Shown piece by piece: positions 1 to 5,172 of a DNA stretch of 5,172 bases; position 1 is the stretch's first letter, and each line of letters begins with the position of its first letter. Source of the stretch: Bacteroidales bacterium (GTDB lineage: Bacteria; Bacteroidota; Bacteroidia; Bacteroidales; DYOH01); contig DAOVUO010000244.1 of NCBI GenBank assembly GCA_030632545.1, forward strand, positions 1 to 5,172, given 5' to 3'. The notes below the pieces were generated by a model, which saw only the letters and a list, made by a program, of their open reading frames with translations, was not told the DNA's origin and did no database searches. A program made the translations under genes and the position numbers.

Positions 1-104
1 AAGTCTTTGTTTGGTTCCTCACCAAATATTTTTTTAAACCCAAAATCAGTAAATGGATTTATAAACCTTTTGATTTCTTGTTGCTTATCGTCTTTTTCGA
101 CCAT
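1..104 (-). CDS. Rpn family recombination-promoting nuclease/putative transposase, N-terminal fragment (cut by window edge)
   Basis: Only the first 34 codons are in the window; the rest lies beyond base 1. The peptide begins MVEKDDKQQEIKRF and continues INPFTDFGFKKIFGEEPNKD. The block 'NPFTDFGFKKIFG-E-NKD' at residues 16-34 is the characteristic opening of the PD-(D/E)XK nuclease-family transposases of Bacteroidota and other gut or anaerobic bacteria (Rpn/YhgA-like group). Family members are usually about 280-320 residues, so roughly a tenth is seen and the catalytic residues are outside the window. E. coli Rpn proteins are DNA endonucleases that promote RecA-independent recombination; many copies per genome are common. 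The ATG at 104 is preceded in frame by TAG at 113-111, only two codons upstream, so it is the first usable start. No Shine-Dalgarno sequence is visible, as usual for this phylum. Whether the full gene is intact cannot be judged here. Confidence 0.85.
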   Translation of the reverse strand, partial: MVEKDDKQQEIKRFINPFTDFGFKKIFGEEPNKD

Positions 105-120
105 GAATATCTATTTTTTA

Positions 121-128
121 CAAAAATA
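121..128 (-). promoter_or_regulatory. Candidate Bacteroidota -7 promoter element for the Rpn-family gene
   Basis: On the minus strand these bases read TATTTTTG, an exact match to the Bacteroidota -7 consensus TAnnTTTG. It lies 16 bases before the ATG at 104, so a transcript would have a leader of about 10 nt. The upstream partner is weak: the nearest TTG (minus strand, about 25 bases upstream) is farther than the usual 17-23. The surrounding DNA is very T-rich, so a chance match is possible. Confidence 0.4.
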
Positions 129-277
129 CAAAAAAAAATGATTCTTGAATACTCAATAAATGAAAAACTATAGTATCGCAAAAAAAACTTTTGGGAAATG
201 TTTGACTGATTATTGTGTTGATGCGAAAATTTATTTTTATTTACATGATAACGGTTCTGTTTAAAATATATGATTAG

Positions 278-297
278 CAACGGCATTCATGCCGTTG
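278..297. repeat. Perfect 8-bp palindrome with tetraloop, REP-like
   Basis: CAACGGCA, loop TTCA, TGCCGTTG: an uninterrupted 8-bp stem, five of whose pairs are G-C, in otherwise very AT-rich DNA. On the plus strand an A7 run follows (298-304); on the minus strand the matching T7 run comes before the stem, so this is not a standard intrinsic terminator for the gene at 394-4881. The compact GC-rich stem between genes resembles REP-type repeats, and from memory AACGGCAT...ATGCCGTT palindromes recur between genes in Bacteroidota. Only one copy is in the window, so dispersal is an inference. Confidence 0.55.
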
Positions 298-321
298 AAA
301 AAAACTCAAGTGCTTTAGCAC
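298..321 (-). terminator. Weak hairpin plus T-run, possible terminator of the large gene
   Basis: On the minus strand GTGC-TAAA-GCAC (321-310) forms a 4-bp stem with a tetraloop, followed by TTGAG and then seven T (304-298). It lies 73 bases after the stop codon of the large gene and in the right orientation. The stem is short and the T-run is not immediately adjacent, so a strong intrinsic terminator is unlikely. It may instead be the second half of a two-hairpin repeat together with the palindrome at 278-297. Confidence 0.25.
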
Positions 322-393
322 AAATATTAGCATTATTAACCACAACCTTCAATTTTTATAGAAATTCATCCGATGACTTATTAGTCGTTTTTT

Positions 394-3300
394 TTAATAC
401 TCTTCTTCTTCTTCCATCATACGAAATAGAAAACGATTTTTAATACGTTCGCTTGATGGTAAGAACGAAAACGGAGTTTGGCCTCTTTCTATCTCAAGTT
501 TATTATCTTTATCTTGAAATAATGTTGCAATAGTATTGTTGTATTCGTCTATTGATGAGTATGTTCTTAATACATTTCTCGAAAAGTTAAAATAGAACCA
601 TTTATTTGGAGCAGCTTCAATATACATATTCATTAAGTTTCCGCTTTTCTTTTTTGTTAACTCAATTATTCCAAAAACTTTTTTGTTTATTGGTTTTCCA
701 TTGATAAAACCAATTCCAATTGGCCCTTCAGATACATAAGATTGAGTTTCTTTGTCCCAAACAAATTTTACATCACTAAAAAAAATGGTTTTATTGAGCT
801 CTGTTGGTATAGTTTCAATTAGGCCACCAGCAGCTAATTCATTGAACATATTATCTACAGCATTTTTTGACGAAAGCTGTTTTAGATTGTATTTAATAGA
901 TGGAGAGCTGATGTCTACACTTTGTAAATTTGCTTCTTGCTGAAATGCATTTTGCATAAGCTCTAAACATACTGGACTAAAAAAGAAATTAAGTCCAAAG
1001 CTAATATCTATATTGACTTTATCCTGTTCTATATTATGGAAAATTTCACCTGCTGAATTTATTTTCAATTGGCCATAATCAATGCCTATGTCTATATCAC
1101 CTTGATTATATACTGTGCAAAAATCTTTATTTAAGCTTATTAAATTCCCCTTTTCTTCTGGTGAAAGTAATTTTTCAGCAGTAGCTATTCTATATTGTCG
1201 GGTTGGCTTGTCATAATGAAGCATTTGGTCTGATTTAATTATTGGATAATCGCTCCACCATTTTATATCACTTAAAAAGCTTGTGTATATATGAGTTGAA
1301 TCCTTTGTTATAAATGTGGCAACATACGGTGCATTTTCATGATTAACATCAGTAATTGGTATATATATAGAATCTGGATTAATGTTTGCCGCAAATTTTA
1401 TATATTGTGGTTTAATTTTATTGATTTTCAATTTATTGCACTCATGTTCTATTTTCACATTGCCTTTAAAATATGGCACTGAATCGTTTGTATGTATCGT
1501 GATATCGCCATAATATTTATACACAGGACTAAGCTTAAAGTTTTGCTCTTCATTAATTATCCCTTTTGCATAAGTAATGTTTAACGAATCTACTGTAATT
1601 TCTGCCATTGGTAATATTTGAATACTATCATTTTCGTCAATATAGTTGTAATAAGTTGAGCCAAAGAATTCATTTTTACCTTCGATAGTAACTGTTGAAT
1701 TAAGAAATTCGTAATTGTCTGTTTTAATTACTACATTATCTAAAGTTCTTATTTTTGCACGTTTTTCTATATAAACATTGCCATCTTCTGTAACAATACT
1801 TGCGTTAGCTACTTTTATGCTTTTAACTCCCTTTGCTAAGATTAGTTTTTTTGTTGCATCGTAACTTGATGATTGTGCATAAAATTGAAGAGAATCTTGT
1901 CCAGGACGAATAGAAATAAATAGAGCCCCTAATGCCTCAACACTTGAAGAATCATTTTCTTCGCCTGAAGAGGAACTTAAGTCAAGCATTTTTTTATCCA
2001 TATACCAAAGCATTTCCGACATATAGCAAATGTATTGATTTTGAGGAAAATTAATATAAGAGTCTTCGCCATTTGATTTTAATTTACCCAATCTTTTTTC
2101 CATATCTATTGTGGCATGAACATTAATTGTTCTAAAATCTGCACTATCTGCAAAGTTCGATTCTTCCTCTTTTGTACTTTCCATTCTTAATTCAAAATTT
2201 GCAGTATCCGCAACAAATTCATTGGCCATAAATTTGAATTTTTCAGAAATAATTTGTCCATTATTTATTGTCATACTTCCTTGTCCAGTTAATCCATTTG
2301 GTTGAACTAAAAGTGTTCCCCTAAAATCTGCCGATTCGTTATAAAAACGTATTGCTTGTTTAGCTATTTTTTTTTGAGCATTATTTACCCACATACTATC
2401 GCTTTGCGGATACCATTGTATATATATACTGTCCGAACTAACATCTGGAAACTGATAGCCATCAGTTTGTTTTTTTATTTCAAATTTAGATGCTCTAGTT
2501 GTCATTGAATCTGGAAAAAAAATGAAAGCTGATGAGTATGTTTTAGTGCCCAAATATTCTATTGCTCCAACAGCACCTAATCCTTTGGAATTCAGTACTA
2601 AGTCGTTAAAAAATAATCCTTTATCACCGTATAAGGAATCGCCTGTTTCGCTAGTTGGTTTATTAAACCCTAAACTATAATCTGGTTGAATAACTAGATT
2701 AACATCTTTAAATACTGGGAATATACTATCGGAATGAAATTCACCCAAAAGTTGTATTTTATCAGTAGTAAAACTACTCAAACTATCAATTTGATAGGGA
2801 TAAATTTGAAAGAAAAATTTATCCCTTGGATAAACACCATTTGGTTTAACCACTTTATCGTAAAAAACATAGGAAGTGTCATAACTTGAGAGAATTGGGT
2901 ATTCTGGAAAATCTTCCAATCCCGATTTATTACTAGGATTATCTATAAGAACATCTCCTGTAATATTTTCAATAACATTTAATACTCGGGTTAATGCTTT
3001 TCTAGTGGAATCTCTATTTACGGTTGGAACGTTAATCTCTAAGTATTCAACACTGTCTAGGTTAATTTTGTAATCATCGTAAAGAAAACTAAAGTTTTTT
3101 CCTACGAATTTGAAATTGCCAATATTAAACTCACCATCAAAATCAAAATTTCTACCTTTTTTAAGTACAATGCTATCATTTGCAGGCGTAACGGTTACTT
3201 GTTGCTTTAAACTCACCGGAATAGGTAAAATATTATTAATAACTAAATTCCCATTTTTTAAGTTGTAAGTTGCCCCAGTTCTATTGTATTTGCTTGGTTT

Positions 3301-4881
3301 TGACGCCATTTCAAGATTGTCATAATCTGCTTTTCCTCTCAGAGCTTCAAGGTAGGCGTAGTATCTTGGTAAAAGTTTTGCATGACGTGTTTCTAAATCA
3401 AACTCGATTATTCCTTTATATGATAAATCGAGTAGCATATAAACTATTTGCTGAGTAGGCAAACGCATATATCTTGCTAATTCGTGTGCTTCAAATTCGT
3501 CAGCACTAAAATCGTTTAAAATACGAACTGGATGTTTAGGGTATCTGCCTTTAAGTAGAAGATCGTTTGGATCGAAAAAATTAGAAGAGCGAAAATAAAC
3601 GTAACCTTTACTAGATGTGATATTGTTTTGAAATTTAATTTCATTTTTATCTGGATACCAAACTGCTATATCGGCATAAATATCCATTTTATGGTAATTG
3701 TCGTAGAAAGGGCTTGCATATATTCCTTCATTTTTCCTGAACATACTTAATTCATTTTTGTTTTCATCCTTAATTAGCATTTTGAAATTTATGCCTGGAT
3801 GGAAAACCGAAGATGTGTCAACATTAATTTCTATAGAGCTTAACAAGGAAGATACAGTTGTTGAATCTAATACAAATGATTTTGCACGCAGATGGCCAAT
3901 TATTTCTTTATTTTGCGTTAACCACATATCGGCACGTGGGTTTTTATCAACATAAATATAGGCTTTTCGTCCACGTGTCGAAAATCCGCCTTTAAAATTT
4001 ATAAATCCGTGAATATTACTCAATTTCAAATTTTCGCTATACGATTTGAATTTGGGAAAGCTATTGCTTAATGGTTTGTTTAGTGGAGTTATTTTATCCT
4101 CAATTTTTCCATCTATTGATGCTAGTCTATAAACATTATCAGTTAGATTTACTTTTTCTGCCTTTATATTACTATTGTTTAGTTTTAAAGTGTAAGTACT
4201 TAGTTCGGCATATCTGTCATTTGGATTGAACCCATTTTTCTCCCATGTGATTTTTCCACCTTTGCCGTTCCATGAATTATTTATAAGTATGTAATTTCCT
4301 TGAGTATCATATACTACAGTTGAATCTTCTTTTAGTTTACCAACTAAATTTCCCTTTTTGAATACAGCATTAAGTTTTCTTGCTTTATATTCAAATGTAA
4401 ATGTACCTGTATGATACCAAGTTTTATTATATTTTAAATAAAGAATATTGTTTGATAAAAGCTCGCTTGTACTAATAAAATAGTTATTCATTTGACTAAT
4501 AGAGTATTTACTTAGCATTTTTTCGCTCGCTTTTGCCCATTCTCTATAGCTAATAATATCGTGCTGTTGGCGATTAAAACTATAAATACAATTCAAGTAG
4601 TTATCCATGTGTGGGATAAGTTTCCCATTTTTTTTTATAATCAGATTAAGTGATTGAATTATCAGCTTTTTGTCATCATCAGAATTGTATAGGCTATCCC
4701 ATTCAGTTTTAAGTGTTTTGTATACTGTTTCGCCTTTTTTTCCACTAGACTTGGTATAGTCATAAAAATCAGAGAAAAAATCTTGTGATTCAGTTCTAAA
4801 CAGCTTTTTTTGAGCGAGTATATTTGAATTATATGATTGGAATATAACTAAAAGTAAGCTTATTTTTACTATTAACTTCAT
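394..4881 (-). CDS. Large exported protein of unknown function (1495 residues), beta-rich with a winged-helix-like insert
   Basis: I do not recognise a characterised family name. An intact 1495-codon frame starts at ATG 4881; an in-frame TAA at 4890-4888 only two codons upstream fixes this start. The leader is A/T-rich without a Shine-Dalgarno sequence. Residues 1-23 form a signal peptide (Lys2/Lys6, hydrophobic 7-15) with likely cleavage before Gln24, the Ala|Gln pattern common in Bacteroidota; there is no lipobox Cys, so it is not a lipoprotein. Residues 25-150 look helical. From about 155 most of the chain is short beta-strands, including NGKGGKITWE (205-214) and FINFKGGFSTRG (293-304). 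Residues 458-506 look like a winged helix (ELARYMRLPTQQIVYMLLDL, then a strand pair). Residues 995-1145 have an OstA/LptA-like alternating-strand pattern. The end is acidic (EEEEEY). There are only five Cys (98, 952, 1148, 1255, 1305), no later membrane segment and no clear type IX sorting domain. A periplasmic or envelope scaffold or lipid-handling role is possible but unproven. From memory, similar uncharacterised proteins of this size occur across Bacteroidales. Confidence 0.93.
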   Translation of the reverse strand: MKLIVKISLLLVIFQSYNSNILAQKKLFRTESQDFFSDFYDYTKSSGKKGETVYKTLKTEWDSLYNSDDDKKLIIQSLNLIIKKNGKLIPHMDNYLNCIYSFNRQQHDIISYREWAKASEKMLSKYSISQMNNYFISTSELLSNNILYLKYNKTWYHTGTFTFEYKARKLNAVFKKGNLVGKLKEDSTVVYDTQGNYILINNSWNGKGGKITWEKNGFNPNDRYAELSTYTLKLNNSNIKAEKVNLTDNVYRLASIDGKIEDKITPLNKPLSNSFPKFKSYSENLKLSNIHGFINFKGGFSTRGRKAYIYVDKNPRADMWLTQNKEIIGHLRAKSFVLDSTTVSSLLSSIEINVDTSSVFHPGINFKMLIKDENKNELSMFRKNEGIYASPFYDNYHKMDIYADIAVWYPDKNEIKFQNNITSSKGYVYFRSSNFFDPNDLLLKGRYPKHPVRILNDFSADEFEAHELARYMRLPTQQIVYMLLDLSYKGIIEFDLETRHAKLLPRYYAYLEALRGKADYDNLEMASKPSKYNRTGATYNLKNGNLVINNILPIPVSLKQQVTVTPANDSIVLKKGRNFDFDGEFNIGNFKFVGKNFSFLYDDYKINLDSVEYLEINVPTVNRDSTRKALTRVLNVIENITGDVLIDNPSNKSGLEDFPEYPILSSYDTSYVFYDKVVKPNGVYPRDKFFFQIYPYQIDSLSSFTTDKIQLLGEFHSDSIFPVFKDVNLVIQPDYSLGFNKPTSETGDSLYGDKGLFFNDLVLNSKGLGAVGAIEYLGTKTYSSAFIFFPDSMTTRASKFEIKKQTDGYQFPDVSSDSIYIQWYPQSDSMWVNNAQKKIAKQAIRFYNESADFRGTLLVQPNGLTGQGSMTINNGQIISEKFKFMANEFVADTANFELRMESTKEEESNFADSADFRTINVHATIDMEKRLGKLKSNGEDSYINFPQNQYICYMSEMLWYMDKKMLDLSSSSGEENDSSSVEALGALFISIRPGQDSLQFYAQSSSYDATKKLILAKGVKSIKVANASIVTEDGNVYIEKRAKIRTLDNVVIKTDNYEFLNSTVTIEGKNEFFGSTYYNYIDENDSIQILPMAEITVDSLNITYAKGIINEEQNFKLSPVYKYYGDITIHTNDSVPYFKGNVKIEHECNKLKINKIKPQYIKFAANINPDSIYIPITDVNHENAPYVATFITKDSTHIYTSFLSDIKWWSDYPIIKSDQMLHYDKPTRQYRIATAEKLLSPEEKGNLISLNKDFCTVYNQGDIDIGIDYGQLKINSAGEIFHNIEQDKVNIDISFGLNFFFSPVCLELMQNAFQQEANLQSVDISSPSIKYNLKQLSSKNAVDNMFNELAAGGLIETIPTELNKTIFFSDVKFVWDKETQSYVSEGPIGIGFINGKPINKKVFGIIELTKKKSGNLMNMYIEAAPNKWFYFNFSRNVLRTYSSIDEYNNTIATLFQDKDNKLEIERGQTPFSFLPSSERIKNRFLFRMMEEEEEY

Positions 4882-4976
4882 AGTGTTTTATATTTTGCTT
4901 TAAAATAGTACGAATTTTTCAACTAATTGTTATAATCGCAAAATAAAAATATTAAGTTTATTGATTGTGGGATTTG

Positions 4977-5024
4977 TAATGCTTTTGTTGTTATCGTATT
5001 AAATACTTTTGTGTATTTGCATTA
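4977..5024. other. AT-rich stem-loop in the leader of the large gene
   Basis: AAATAC (5001-5006) pairs with GTATTT (5013-5018) around a 6-base loop, and TAATGC (4977-4982) pairs with GCATTA (5019-5024) directly outside it on the right side. The left side has an 18-base bulge between the two arms. It lies about 95-145 bases before the ATG of the large gene. The stems are mostly A-T and could arise by chance in DNA of this composition. Confidence 0.25.
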
Positions 5025-5038
5025 TTAAGGGATTGTTC

Positions 5039-5151
5039 CGAAATAACTTGACGCTTTCAACTTGTTCTTTTGCCTTTTAACTTCCTTGAAAATCCTTTAA
5101 ATAGCTCGCTATTCGCAGATTTTTCAACTTGTTAAAAAACAAAATAACTTG
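5039..5151. repeat. Short direct repeats in A-B...B-A order
   Basis: Two 12-base words each occur twice on the same strand. CGAAATAACTTG (5039-5050) and CAAAATAACTTG (5140-5151) differ at one base. TTTCAACTTGTT is exact at 5055-5066 and 5122-5133. The order is A, B, B, A with all copies in direct orientation, and the inner pair brackets the stem-loop at 5086-5127. No long frame crosses the block on either strand. The arrangement suggests a non-coding dispersed repeat, the end of a small mobile element, or a leader or binding-site array; the window cannot separate these. The block may continue past base 5172. Confidence 0.5.
5086..5127. other. Imperfect stem-loop within the repeat block
   Basis: TTGAAAATC (5086-5094) pairs with GATTTTTCAA (5118-5127), nine pairs with one bulged T. 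Inside a 5/4-base internal loop, AATAG (5100-5104) pairs with CTATT (5109-5113) closing a four-base loop. No T-run follows on either strand, so it is not an intrinsic terminator. The right arm overlaps the second copy of TTTCAACTTGTT; the first copy at 5055-5066 could also pair, for 6 bp, with the left arm, giving alternative folds. A structured RNA or a palindromic repeat core are both possible. Confidence 0.4.
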
Positions 5152-5172
5152 GTTTAAAACTGTCAATTTATT

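Noticed and set aside
59..286. A 75-codon open frame on the minus strand overlapping the start of the Rpn-family gene
   Set aside because: It overlaps the recognised Rpn start in a different frame, runs through the promoter and part of the palindrome, and its peptide is a low-complexity Phe/Ser/Asn/Lys string typical of chance frames in AT-rich DNA.
374..395. Plus-strand hairpin GACT-TATT-AGTC followed by a T-run
   Set aside because: Only a 4-bp A/T-containing stem, and no plus-strand gene precedes it; on the minus strand it lacks a following T-run.
752..943. Plus-strand open frame of 63 codons
   Set aside because: It lies wholly antisense inside the intact large gene and has no recognisable protein features.
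2367..2375. A9 runs in the coding strand (also at 4628-4636) as phase-variation slippage sites
   Set aside because: Runs of 7-9 A are common throughout this AT-rich gene, encode ordinary Lys codons, and the frame is intact; nothing marks these as contingency loci.
3270..3458. Plus-strand open frame of 62 codons
   Set aside because: Antisense shadow of the large gene, covering its winged-helix-like region; no independent start signal.
3758..3955. Plus-strand open frame of 65 codons
   Set aside because: Antisense shadow of the large gene with no supporting features.
4939..4946. Minus-strand TTATTTTG as a -7 promoter element for the large gene
   Set aside because: One mismatch to TAnnTTTG and no TTG-type upstream element at a suitable distance. 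A second TTATTTTG at 5140-5147 does have a TTGACA 13-18 bases upstream, but it lies inside the repeat block and would give a leader of over 250 nt, so neither is called.
5077..5172. Minus-strand frame open from the right edge for 31 codons, ending in TAA (could be the tail of an upstream gene)
   Set aside because: The length is within chance expectation for the composition, the peptide is not recognisable, and the same bases hold the short repeats and stem-loop. It cannot be excluded without sequence beyond 5172.

Overview
The window is AT-rich and looks like part of a Bacteroidota chromosome, probably from the order Bacteroidales or a relative. The signs are the gene starts, which lack Shine-Dalgarno sequences and have A/T-rich leaders, a TAnnTTTG-type -7 promoter element, an export signal ending in Ala-Gln, and a protein style (Asn/Lys/Ser/Asp/Tyr-rich, many short beta-strands) common in envelope proteins of that phylum. 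Genus and species cannot be read from it.

Layout, read along the minus strand because both genes run that way. Bases 5172 to 4882 are a non-coding leader region with short direct repeats in A-B...B-A order around an imperfect stem-loop, followed by a weaker AT-rich stem-loop nearer the gene. Bases 4881 to 394 are one intact gene for a 1495-residue exported protein of unknown function, which fills 87% of the window. Bases 393 to 105 are intergenic and hold two small palindromes, one with a perfect 8-bp stem, that resemble REP-type repeats, plus a -7-like promoter element. Bases 104 to 1 are the first 34 codons of a PD-(D/E)XK 'Rpn' family recombination-promoting nuclease/putative transposase that runs off the left edge.

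The two genes share a direction but are 289 bases apart, with palindromes and a separate promoter candidate between them, so they are probably not one operon and nothing links their functions. The large protein is the main object of interest. It has a signal peptide, a helical N-terminal part, long beta-rich stretches, a winged-helix-like insert near residues 458-506, a segment at about 995-1145 resembling the repeating-strand pattern of OstA/LptA-like or other lipid-shuttling periplasmic proteins, and an acidic C-terminal tail. Its role cannot be assigned from sequence alone. No rRNA, tRNA, CRISPR array or complete mobile element is visible.
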